DNA from: Armatimonadota bacterium
GTDB lineage: Bacteria; Armatimonadota; Fimbriimonadia; Fimbriimonadales; Fimbriimonadaceae
Reading direction: 5' to 3'
Assembly: GCA_025360125.1 (NCBI GenBank)
Contig: JANYCU010000016.1
Span: forward strand, 1 to 64,000
Length of the DNA stretch: 64,000 nt
The translations under genes were made by a program, and so were the position numbers. The notes beneath the pieces were generated by a model. That model did no database searches. It was not told where the DNA came from and saw only the letters and a program-made list of their open reading frames with translations. Numbering within the stretch: position 1 is the first letter of the stretch; every line of letters begins with the position of its first letter. Below, piece by piece: positions 8,381 to 15,560 of the stretch.

Positions 8381-8408
8381 TTTCCTGCTTATCCTCGCAG
8401 CTTCGCAG
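8381..8408 (-). repeat. REP, inverted copy downstream of RAYT
   Basis: Read on the minus strand this is CTGCGAAGCTGCGAGGATAA then GCAGGAAA. It matches 7773-7801 and 8713-8741 with few mismatches and closes the RAYT element as the opposite-orientation copy. Confidence 0.8.
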
Positions 8409-8411
8409 GTG

Positions 8412-8507
8412 GTCGGCGAGCCACTGGGTGGGCTAGATTGTTTTGATTCATGTCTTCACCGGGTGGCACGGTCAGCGACCGCTGCAATGCTGAGAGTTGT
8501 CCGTGTT
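8412..8507 (+). repeat. Repeat C, copy 1
   Basis: About 96 bases, over 90% identical to 8758-8854. It contains the small hairpin GGTCAGCGACC. It is non-coding and follows the RAYT element directly. Confidence 0.85.
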
Positions 8508-8535
8508 TCCTTCTCCCCGGCTCCTAAACTTTCCC

Positions 8536-8659
8536 CTTTCTCCCATTTTCATGAAACAAGAGATAGTAGACATACGTCTATTATAGTAGACCTAAAAATT
8601 CGATGGGATGGGAAACAATCAACGGTCGACGTTACTTCTACGAGACCACATACGTTGAC
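8536..8659 (+). repeat. Repeat A, copy 1 (promoter/operator plus gene start)
   Basis: These 124 bases match 9129-9252 with only a few substitutions at a constant offset of 593. The repeat carries the operator-like palindrome and the first codons of the small gene that is complete at 9196. Confidence 0.9.
8564..8591. promoter_or_regulatory. Operator-like palindrome, copy 1
   Basis: Two AGTAGAC units exactly 20 bases apart flank a GTCTA in the opposite orientation, giving TAGAC-4-GTCTA and GTCTA-6-TAGAC inverted repeats. A TATTAT/TATAGT -10-like sequence lies inside. The layout suits a dimeric repressor covering a promoter; BlaI/MecI-type regulators bind comparable GTAGAC-like palindromes, but the actual regulator is unknown. 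Confidence 0.55.
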
Positions 8660-8664
8660 GACGA
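8603..8664 (+). pseudogene. Truncated 5' copy of the 9196-9501 gene
   Basis: The first 18 or so codons (MGWETINGRRYFYETTYVD) match the start of the intact gene at 9196, with the same upstream region. The frame then runs into repeat B at 8662, and everything after that is unrelated repeat sequence. This is a broken duplicate, not a working gene. Confidence 0.75.
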
Positions 8665-8756
8665 GTCACGTTGTGAGCGGGATAAACTGCTGTGGCCTGC
8701 GTACCCGACAATCTGCGAAGCTGCGAGGATACGCAGGAAGAATCGCTTAAGGCATC
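8662..8756 (+). repeat. Repeat B, copy 2 (contains a third REP)
   Basis: A 95-base near-identical copy of 7721-7816, with REP sequence at 8713-8741. It abuts repeat A copy 1 and repeat C copy 2, so the fragments are joined differently from the first set. Confidence 0.85.
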
Positions 8757-8757
8757 C

Positions 8758-8854
8758 GTCGGCGAGCCACTGGGTGGGCTGGGTTGTTTTGATTCATGTC
8801 TTCAACCGGGTGGCACGGTCAGCGACCGCTGCGAAGCTGAGAGTTGCCCGTGTT
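8758..8854 (+). repeat. Repeat C, copy 2
   Basis: A 97-base copy of 8412-8507 lying directly after repeat B copy 2. Confidence 0.85.
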
Positions 8855-8887
8855 TTTTTCCATGGGCGAACATGCCAATTTCTGCAA

Positions 8888-8893
8888 TACAAT
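8888..8893 (+). promoter_or_regulatory. -10 box of the DUF433 gene
   Basis: TACAAT ends 6 bases before the ATG at 8900, the same leaderless spacing seen elsewhere in the window. Confidence 0.5.
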
Positions 8894-8899
8894 TAAGTG

Positions 8900-9109
8900 A
8901 TGACCATGGATCAAACAGTATGGCAATGTGCGGATCGAATGAGTGGCCTTGTTTGCTTCATGGGCACTCGAATTCCGATCTCGACCCTATTTGACCATGT
9001 CCGGGCCAATGAACTGAGCGACTTCTTTGTCAATTTTCCCGATGTTTCGCAGGAAATGGCAGAAGTCGTGTTAGAATCTACTCCCCAGAATTCATCGCAC
9101 TGGCCTTAG
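8900..9109 (+). CDS. DUF433 family small protein (antitoxin-like)
   Basis: A 69-residue protein matching the DUF433 pattern: residues from CADRMSGLVCFMGTRIPIST (compare GxPvirGTRipv) through LFDHVRANELSDFFVNFPDVS and QEMAEVVLES. The family has a winged-helix-like DNA-binding fold and often pairs with PIN-like DUF5615 toxins as an antitoxin. No such toxin gene follows; the next 86 bases lead into repeat A. The ATG at 8900 is favoured over a GTG one codon earlier because of the TACAAT spacing. It may be an orphan antitoxin or a captured regulator inside the repeat array. Confidence 0.72.
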   Translation: MTMDQTVWQCADRMSGLVCFMGTRIPISTLFDHVRANELSDFFVNFPDVSQEMAEVVLESTPQNSSHWP

Positions 9110-9128
9110 CTTTTGAACCTTTTCAGCT

Positions 9129-9252
9129 CTTTCTCCCATTTCCATGAAACAAGAGCTAGTAGACATACGTCTATTATAGTAAACCTAAAAAATCGATGGG
9201 ATGGGAAACAATCAACGGTCGACATTACTTCTACGAGACCACATACATTGAC
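9129..9252 (+). repeat. Repeat A, copy 2 (intact gene)
   Basis: The second copy of the 124-base unit. It contains the operator-like palindrome at 9157-9184, with one mismatch (AGTAAAC) in the distal half-site, and the start of the intact gene at 9196. Confidence 0.9.
9157..9184. promoter_or_regulatory. Operator-like palindrome, copy 2
   Basis: Same arrangement as 8564-8591, covering the probable -10 (TATTAT or TATAGT) 15-18 bases before the ATG at 9196. Confidence 0.55.
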
Positions 9253-9501
9253 TGCGAACGAGTTCGCCACTGCCGGGGCCAAGGCAAACAAGCCGAAGAC
9301 GCCGCCGCGCGCGTTCACCAAGAGAAGCAAGAGCGAACCACCGACCTCGCCCGAGTGCGCGCGCTCCAAATTTACGACCAACGCGTCGACCACATGGTCG
9401 CCACCTTCGCTTCCATCGTCCGCCAATCCCTCCAGCAAACCCTCAATCCCGCTGGCTACTACTACCTCCGAGGTCAATGGAGGAAAAGAAGATCGAAATA
9501 G
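9196..9501 (+). CDS. Small protein of unknown function, first gene of operator-linked pair
   Basis: A 101-residue basic, mostly helical protein. The N-terminus MGWETINGRHYFYETTYID is a short aromatic-rich motif. The middle (about 25-70) is Gln/Glu/Arg-rich and likely coiled coil, and the end is RGQWRKRRSK. I recall small proteins starting GW-x-x-x-NGRRYYY next to a 200-residue partner in Planctomycetes and Chloroflexi genomes, none with a known function; this is memory, not a search. The intact promoter/operator, the truncated duplicate at 8603 and the downstream partner support a real gene. The function is unknown. Confidence 0.6.
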   Translation: MGWETINGRHYFYETTYIDCERVRHCRGQGKQAEDAAARVHQEKQERTTDLARVRALQIYDQRVDHMVATFASIVRQSLQQTLNPAGYYYLRGQWRKRRSK

Positions 9502-9513
9502 TCAAAAATGATT

Positions 9514-9584
9514 CCCCTTCCCCTTTTCGCTCCAAATGGCATCAAGCACCGGATCAAAAGTTGACGGAGCTAAAGGGGGAAGGG
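9514..9584. repeat. Long imperfect hairpin between the paired genes
   Basis: CCCCTTCCCCTTT (9514-9526) and GCTCC (9529-9533) pair with GGAGC (9566-9570) and AAAGGGGGAAGGG (9572-9584) around a loop of about 32 bases. No T-run follows, so a simple intrinsic terminator is unlikely. An RNA structure limiting read-through, or an element end, is possible. Confidence 0.5.
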
Positions 9585-9828
9585 CAAGGGATGGGGGTCA
9601 ATTGAAATGAACCAGCAAAAGTCCAAATCCTTGCCACCAAGCCTTGCATCAAAGAAAAACTTATGTCAACGAAAGCACCAGAAAGATATCTCTTTTAGCT
9701 AAGAGAGATAGGTGAACCATATCCATCAAAAGGAATCGAAAAAGAATGGTGAACCTTGAGAGTTGGCAAAGCAGCAAACCGAAAAAAGTCCAATCTTCCG
9801 CGGACCAAAGGAGGCAATCCAATCCAAT

Positions 9829-10398
9829 ATGACCAATCAAACCCAACAAATTGAACTGAACACCCAACATCTAAACCTCACCCAATCCGAACCTATGTCA
9901 CCCGCCCGGGCCGAAGAACTCGGCGCCGACATTCGGCGCATCGCCCTCGAGGCTCTGCGCGGAATCACCCGGCCAAACCAGGAACCGTGCGTCGCAATCG
10001 CGTGCAACATCGACCAAACCATCGCCGAAGTCGAATCCAAAGTCCATGCCATGCGCCAAGAATTCCAATACGAAGACGCCAACCCATTCGACAAACTCGT
10101 CATCGAACAACTCCTCCTCGCCTGGGTGCAATGGTACGTCGCCGGATGGCTATTAGAAGGGGAACTCTCTCGGGACCGAACCTGGCGCGAAAACCACTAC
10201 TTCACCAAACGCTACCATCAATGCCAATTCCGACTCTCCAAAGCCATCGACCAATTAGCCCGAATCCGCCAAATCAGCGGCTCCTATCTCATCCTCGAAA
10301 CCAGAGCCGAAAAAGAAGCCAAAGCGGAACGAAGACGTCAAGAACAAGCTAAATGGGACACCAGCATGCCATCAACAAAACGCCGAGGCCGAGCTTGA
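9829..10398 (+). CDS. Conserved protein of unknown function, second gene of operator-linked pair
   Basis: A 189-residue soluble, highly helical protein. The central part, NPFDKLVIEQLLLAWVQW, then HYFTKRYHQCQFRLSKAIDQL and ARIRQI, resembles a recurrent uncharacterised family whose members read ERLLVERVxxCWLQ...YYxRRxDRAHRRYLxALKxLAxVRxL, which I recall mainly from Planctomycetes and Chloroflexi. The C-terminus is basic (KAERRRQEQAKW...TKRRGRA). A full AAGGAGG (9808-9814) stands 14 bases before the ATG at 9829, and no nearer start codon exists. It lies downstream of the small gene and ends where another repeat block begins. Nucleic-acid binding is a guess from charge only. Confidence 0.65.
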   Translation: MTNQTQQIELNTQHLNLTQSEPMSPARAEELGADIRRIALEALRGITRPNQEPCVAIACNIDQTIAEVESKVHAMRQEFQYEDANPFDKLVIEQLLLAWVQWYVAGWLLEGELSRDRTWRENHYFTKRYHQCQFRLSKAIDQLARIRQISGSYLILETRAEKEAKAERRRQEQAKWDTSMPSTKRRGRA

Positions 10399-11259
10399 AT
10401 CCTAACTCCTCTCTTCTCTTCGCCCTAGCGAAGCTAGCCCATTCGCCCTTGATGTCTCAGCATCATCCCGAGAGCCTTTGGCGAATCGGGACGCGCAGCC
10501 AGCCCCTCCGAAATTTAGGAAGCTTTTTTTTCACGGCCGTTCAAAATGCAAAAACTGGCGAAATCTGGGTGCTCCCAAGTGCCACCCAGACAAACTCTCC
10601 ACCGAAGCAGGGGGAGAGCCCTTGTCAAAAAGTGCCGCAAAGGCACGTTTTTCTGAGGTGGCGAGCGAAATCACTCAAAAAGTAAGTGAAAACGCGTGAT
10701 GAGCTTGACGAGGGGGATGATTCAGGACCTTAAATTCAACGAAGCAGGCTTCGAAGGCCAAAGCGATTGCAGGCAATCGCACTCCCAAGGATCGCTTCGC
10801 GATCAAGAACAGGCCCCTGGGAACTTCGTTCCTCTGCCTATCCTCCGACTTCCCATCCAGCATCAATTAACCATGACCAATTTCCATTTCATTTTAGAAC
10901 GATTAATATGTATCAGCCTTCCTGGGGCCCAACGGGCGGAAATACCTCTGCCCAGTCTGGAGCTCCGCCTTGCGGAGCAAAGGACTGGGTTAGATGATCG
11001 AAACTGTCCAAGTCCCAGGAGCAACGCGACCCGGCGATTATCGCCGCTTCTCCAAACTCGCCTATGTCGTCTCGGCGATATCCCGAAAGGCTCACCGCAT
11101 CGGGACGCCCCTCGCCCCTCCACCAACAAATTCCGAAACCTCGCGAAAGCCCTGAACTTTCGATCACGACCAGCCAATGATAAGGGCAGGGGCTCCCGTC
11201 GAACACCAATGTTCTGGTGCGTCACGAGATCCTTTGAACTTGGAAACTGGGTAGGAAAT
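10399..11259. repeat. Non-coding block rich in hairpins and dispersed repeats
   Basis: No gene is supported in these 861 bases. Two units of a 'TCCCGA(g/a)AG(c/g)CT...GC(g)AATCGGGACG' type occur at about 10462-10500 and 11064-11110. Perfect or near-perfect hairpins follow one another: GCGATTG-4-CAATCGC (10763-10780), GATCGC-TTC-GCGATC (10790-10804), GGAAC-TTC-GTTCC (about 10819-10831), and a compound hairpin CCCAGTC/GCTCCGC...GCGGAGC/GACTGGG (10951-10989). These resemble the blocks at 5.7-7.0 kb. The HDOD gene begins at its right end. Confidence 0.65.
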
Positions 11260-12132
11260 ATGGTCATCGATGCAGAAGCTTTAGTTATACGAAAACGACT
11301 CGAACAGTCGCTCAAAGAACTCCCACCGCTGCCAACTGCAGTCGCGAAGGTACTCGATGAAACCAATCGTCAGGATCCCGACATGCACAAGATTGACGAG
11401 ATCGTCTCCGGTGACCAAGCCCTTGCATCCAAAGTTTTACGGATCGTGAACTCTGCCTATTACGGCCTCTCCCGACAAGTGACCAGCGTCCACCAGGCTG
11501 TCCTCATACTGGGCATCCAACAAATTCGAACCATCACCCTCAGCGTCGGCTCCATTTCTGCCTTCAATTCACGTGGCCCGGTCGATACCGAAGGAATGAG
11601 ACGATTTTGGCAGCACTCGTTCGCCACTGCCGCAACCTGCACCGCGCTTTGCTCCAAACTCAACGTCGACCGAAAGACGGCAGACGAAGCTTCTACGATC
11701 GGAATTCTCCACGACGTCGGACGAATGTTCTTCTACTGCAACTTTAAAGCGAACTATCAGAAGCTCGTGTCGAAAGCACTATCTGATGGCACTACCTACG
11801 AACAAGAAGAATACGCATTCCTAGGCGATACTCACGCCGGAATCGGTGCAATCGTTGCCGATAAATGGGAGCTACCCGAAAAAATCGTTGATGGAATTCG
11901 ACTTCACGAAGGACCATTCGAAGGCGAAATCGCACTTCCTGCTGCAATTTTGGCCGTCGCGGACTGGCTCAACAAGGGCTATTACTATGAAGGCAAAGGA
12001 CCAATTGATCCGATCGCTCCAGAACTCCTTGAGGCTTTAGGCTTATCCGAAGAAGCGATCCAAGAAATTGGCGAGAAGATACGGAATAAGGTTGACGAAG
12101 CCAGCCAAATTTACGGAATGTTAGCGGCTTAG
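11260..12132 (+). CDS. HDOD domain signalling protein
   Basis: A 290-residue cytoplasmic protein made of one HDOD domain. Hallmarks are the N-terminal LKELPPLPTAVAKVLDETN, DQALASKVLRIVNSAYYGL, VSSVHQAV-type LILGIQQIRTI and the HD-like TIGILHDVGRMF; the second half contains HAGIGAIVADKWELPEKIVDGIRLHE. HDOD proteins are regulatory relatives of HD phosphodiesterases, often tied to motility and signalling. AGGA lies 5 bases before the ATG at 11260, so a much longer upstream reading, which would translate repeats, was rejected. fliD follows 14 bases later, so a link to flagella is likely. Confidence 0.88.
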   Translation: MVIDAEALVIRKRLEQSLKELPPLPTAVAKVLDETNRQDPDMHKIDEIVSGDQALASKVLRIVNSAYYGLSRQVTSVHQAVLILGIQQIRTITLSVGSISAFNSRGPVDTEGMRRFWQHSFATAATCTALCSKLNVDRKTADEASTIGILHDVGRMFFYCNFKANYQKLVSKALSDGTTYEQEEYAFLGDTHAGIGAIVADKWELPEKIVDGIRLHEGPFEGEIALPAAILAVADWLNKGYYYEGKGPIDPIAPELLEALGLSEEAIQEIGEKIRNKVDEASQIYGMLAA

Positions 12133-12146
12133 TTTTCGAGGGCAAG

Positions 12147-14408
12147 ATGAGTTTATTACAGAGCACCAGTGGGATTTCTTTTGGCGGTATTGCCAGCGGT
12201 TTAGATACCGAAGGCATCATCACCAAGCTCATCGCAATCGACAAAAGCTCAGTCGCGCGTTTGACCAGGCAAAAGGCGATTCTGCTTCAAAAAGCAGATC
12301 TTTATTCAACTTTTAAGAACCAGATTTCTGGAATTGCTCAGGCAGCCAACGCTCTAACTGCTCCCGACTCGTTTAAAGCGGTCGGAATTTCGGTAACCGA
12401 TCCAGCTGTCATTTCGGTCATGACGACAACGGGTGCCCAGCCTGGCAGCTACGACTTCAAAGTCTCAAAACTCGCCCAAGCCCAAAAGATTTCCTCAACC
12501 GCCCAAGCGTCAACGACAGCAGCCCTCGGACAATCCGGACAATTCGTTGTTAACGGAAAAGTCGTCACGGTCGACGCCACCGACTCACTCCAATCCATCG
12601 CCGGGAAAGTAAATGCTCTCAACAATGGCGTAGCTGCAGGCGTCGTCAATGGTGGAACGGGCCAAGCGTTCTTAACCTTTACCGCATCTTCAACTGGGCT
12701 CGTCAACAAGCCAGAACTCTCCGATTTATCCGGCTCAACCCTATCATCGCTCGGCATTCTCGCCGGAGCTGCGACGGTTCGGCAGGCTATTCCTAACGGA
12801 GCCGCAAGCTTCAGCCTCAGCTCAAGTTCGACGGCAGTGGGAGGAATTCTCGGCGGGGCAGGCCTCGCACCTCAAACTGTTCAAGTGAACGGTGTCAACG
12901 TATCGATCGACTTGTCAACGGATAGCCTCCAGGCTATTGCCGACAAAATTAACTTAGCCAGCGTTGGCGCAGCCGCGTCGGTTGTTACCTCGGTGGATAA
13001 AGGAGTGACGAAATATTCGCTTCAGATCAGGGGAGCTAGTTCGACTCCGACATTTACCGACTCAAACAACACACTCGCGTCGCTCGGAATTCTCCAACAA
13101 GGGGCCGGCCATGAACTTATCGCTGCTCAAGATGCCCAATACACGATTGACAATGTTGCTTTAACCAGTGCTACCAACACGATTGAAAACGTCGTTGTTG
13201 GCACCAAAATCACGCTTCTCAAAGCCGACGCGACAACTCCAGCGAGTTCGACGCTCAACCTATCCAACGATGCCGGAGCAGTTGGTGCAAAAGTGAAAGG
13301 AATCATGGGTGCGTTCAACCAGACGCTCGCTTTCATCTCACAGAACAGTCAATTTGATGCGGCAACCTTTGCATCTGGCCCACTGTTTTCTGACAGTATC
13401 GTTCGACAATTCCAATCGTCCGTCCATTCCACGCTGTTAAGCAACGTTCCTGGACTAACTGGAAAGTACAAGAACCTCATTGATATCGGTTTCAGCCTAG
13501 ACACCACGGGCAATATGCAGGTCGACGATACCAAACTTCAGGCTGCCATCACGGCCGACGCCCAAAGCGTCCAACAAATTTTCCAGAATTTTGGTAGGTC
13601 AACATCAGGAACCCTGAGCTATGTTTCCAGTACCTCGGCGACGGTTTCGTCAAATATTGTGCCCTACGATGTGAACATCACGCAGGTCGCGACCAAGACG
13701 CAATACGTCGCTGCGACCACAAAGACTGGTCCCAACACCACGTCGGAAAAACTGACGTTTTCGGGCAGTATGTTTGGCGCCGGAAACGTTGACCTAACCA
13801 TCGATATTGGGGCTTCAATGTCCGATATCGTCAGCAAAATTAATTCGGATCCTCGTCTCAAAGACTTGCTCATTGCCAGCGATAACGCAGGCAAGCTTCA
13901 AATCGACAGTACTCGATTTGGGACAAACGGACTCTTTAATGTCGTGAGCAACCAATCGCCGCTCGCCACGAACTCTGGCGTCGGATTTGCCGCAGGGTCG
14001 CTGGTTAACGGACTCGATGTAACTGGAACCATTGCAGGCCAAACCGCGACTGGCGTCGGCCAGTTCTTAACTGGTGACAAAACTAACACCGTTGCCAACG
14101 GATTACAACTGCAATACACTGGCTCGACAACCGGAATGATCGGTTCAATCAATTTTACAAGTGGTCTTATTGGCGTTCTTAATAACACACTAAATACCTT
14201 TACTGACTTCACCAATGGCCAAACGGTTACTGGACAAAAGAGTCTGCAAGCTCAGGCGACAACGATCCAATCTCAAATCGATTCTGTCAATAAGCGAGCC
14301 GATGACCGAGCGACCGAACTAAGAGCCAAGTTTACGATCATGGAGCAGAAGATCCAACAGTTGCAAGCACAAGGCAACCAATTGGCCACCTTATTGCCAG
14401 TCAAGTAA
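12147..14408 (+). CDS. fliD: Flagellar hook-associated protein 2 (filament cap)
   Basis: FliD caps the flagellar filament and directs flagellin assembly. The N-terminal D0 region is typical (ISFGGIASGLDTEGIITKLI, then KQKAILLQKADLYSTF-like coiled coil). Hook-IN type modules follow, with repeated QVNGVNVSIDLSTDSLQAIA-like segments. The C-terminus is the conserved coiled coil from SLQAQATTIQSQIDSVNKRA to LQAQGNQLATLLPVK. At 753 residues it is clearly longer than the roughly 460-residue enterobacterial protein because the surface-exposed middle is enlarged. GAGGG precedes the ATG. No other flagellar gene is in the window; only the HDOD gene is linked. Confidence 0.92.
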   Translation: MSLLQSTSGISFGGIASGLDTEGIITKLIAIDKSSVARLTRQKAILLQKADLYSTFKNQISGIAQAANALTAPDSFKAVGISVTDPAVISVMTTTGAQPGSYDFKVSKLAQAQKISSTAQASTTAALGQSGQFVVNGKVVTVDATDSLQSIAGKVNALNNGVAAGVVNGGTGQAFLTFTASSTGLVNKPELSDLSGSTLSSLGILAGAATVRQAIPNGAASFSLSSSSTAVGGILGGAGLAPQTVQVNGVNVSIDLSTDSLQAIADKINLASVGAAASVVTSVDKGVTKYSLQIRGASSTPTFTDSNNTLASLGILQQGAGHELIAAQDAQYTIDNVALTSATNTIENVVVGTKITLLKADATTPASSTLNLSNDAGAVGAKVKGIMGAFNQTLAFISQNSQFDAATFASGPLFSDSIVRQFQSSVHSTLLSNVPGLTGKYKNLIDIGFSLDTTGNMQVDDTKLQAAITADAQSVQQIFQNFGRSTSGTLSYVSSTSATVSSNIVPYDVNITQVATKTQYVAATTKTGPNTTSEKLTFSGSMFGAGNVDLTIDIGASMSDIVSKINSDPRLKDLLIASDNAGKLQIDSTRFGTNGLFNVVSNQSPLATNSGVGFAAGSLVNGLDVTGTIAGQTATGVGQFLTGDKTNTVANGLQLQYTGSTTGMIGSINFTSGLIGVLNNTLNTFTDFTNGQTVTGQKSLQAQATTIQSQIDSVNKRADDRATELRAKFTIMEQKIQQLQAQGNQLATLLPVK

Positions 14409-14452
14409 GCATAACACGCGACAGAATGGGCTCCGTGTTCGTCTAGATCAGC

Positions 14453-15529
14453 GTGCCAGACTCAATTCGCGAACAGATCGAGTCGCGTGAAGCCCTCTAT
14501 CTTTCTCCTTTAGCGATCAAAGCCTCCGAAAGCCTTGGTCGACCCAAGCCAGAGGCGGATGATCCGGTAAGAACCTGTTTTCAGCGAGATCGGGACCGAA
14601 TTCTTCATGCAAAGTCCTTCCGTAGGCTCAAACACAAAACCCAAGTCTTCATCGACCCGCTGGGAGATCATTACCGAACTCGACTTACCCACACGCTCGA
14701 GGTCGCTCAAATTGCCAGAACGATTGGACGCGCGCTTCAGCTCAACGAAGACCTCATCGAAGCCATCGCGCTGGGCCATGATGTGGGCCACTCGCCGTTT
14801 GGCCATGCCGGTGAACGAGCCCTGGATGAAGCGATCAAAGAGTATTGGTTCCGATACGAAGGGGCGGAAACGAACCATCAAGACTCTTTGCCGATGGAGT
14901 CAGAGTCGTGGCAAGAACCCCGCCACTTTCGGCACTACGAGCAGTCGCTTCGCATCGTCGACATTCTCGAAGATCTGAACCTCTCCGAAGAGGTCAGACT
15001 CGGAATCGGTGGCCACAGTAAGGGGCGCAAAGACTTGACCGCGATGGACGGCGAACCTGTTTCGAGTCTTGAGGCTGCGGTGGTGAGGGTCAGCGACCGA
15101 ATCGCCTATCTCAACCACGACATTGACGACGCACTGCGGTCTGGAATTATCACTGCGGTGCCAGCTGAGTTCCAAATCCTCGGTACAACGTATTCGCAAA
15201 GAATCGGGATCCTCGTCGAAGACGTGATCAAGCAAAGCTTTGACAAGCCATTTGTAGGGGTGTCGCCCCATTTCCTCGACAAGATGAATGTTTTAAAAGA
15301 GTGGATGTTTGAGAATGTTTACTTGCGATATCCGGTCGTCTTTCCCGACGTCGATAAGGCGGCAAACTTGGTGAAGGAGCTTTTTGTTCACTTTTGTGCG
15401 CCTGGCTCACTTCCACCTGGATATTCTGGATTGCAGGGCGCAGTTGACTATGTGGCGGGGATGACGGATCGATTTGCGATCGAAACTTATGAGACCCTTA
15501 AACTTCCTGCCGCTTGGGAGAGACGATAA
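14453..15529 (+). CDS. dgt: dGTP triphosphohydrolase-like HD protein
   Basis: Hydrolyses dNTPs (classically dGTP) to the nucleoside and triphosphate in the cytoplasm. The metal-binding H...HD...D set is present: RTRLTHTLEVAQIARTIGRAL, AIALGHDVGHSPFGHAGERAL, and the downstream RVSDRIAYLNHDIDDALRSG. At 358 residues it belongs to the shorter dGTPase-like class rather than the roughly 500-residue E. coli type. The GTG at 14453 gives the usual N-terminus (SREALYLSPLAIKASESLGR). recG begins 31 bases later with its own promoter. Confidence 0.92.
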   Translation: MPDSIREQIESREALYLSPLAIKASESLGRPKPEADDPVRTCFQRDRDRILHAKSFRRLKHKTQVFIDPLGDHYRTRLTHTLEVAQIARTIGRALQLNEDLIEAIALGHDVGHSPFGHAGERALDEAIKEYWFRYEGAETNHQDSLPMESESWQEPRHFRHYEQSLRIVDILEDLNLSEEVRLGIGGHSKGRKDLTAMDGEPVSSLEAAVVRVSDRIAYLNHDIDDALRSGIITAVPAEFQILGTTYSQRIGILVEDVIKQSFDKPFVGVSPHFLDKMNVLKEWMFENVYLRYPVVFPDVDKAANLVKELFVHFCAPGSLPPGYSGLQGAVDYVAGMTDRFAIETYETLKLPAAWERR

Positions 15530-15548
15530 TAGGTCGTCAAACGTCTAG

Positions 15549-15554
15549 TATAAT
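15549..15554 (+). promoter_or_regulatory. -10 box of a leaderless recG promoter
   Basis: A perfect TATAAT ends 6 bases before the GTG at 15561, so the transcript would begin at or one or two bases from the start codon. Confidence 0.65.
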
Positions 15555-15560
15555 GCGAAT

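Noticed and set aside
8603-8896. Long reading frame in the truncated cassette copy
   Set aside because: Only the first 18 codons resemble the intact gene; the remainder is repeats B and C.
9106-9477. Antisense frame opposite the cassette gene
   Set aside because: It lies entirely across repeat A and the 101-residue gene and looks like a shadow of it.
10696-11259. N-terminal extension of the HDOD gene by about 188 codons
   Set aside because: It translates the hairpin and repeat block with no protein-like features, and an AGGA site stands before the ATG at 11260.
14409-14452. Intrinsic terminator after fliD
   Set aside because: AACACG/CGTGTT has a 15-base loop and no T-run.
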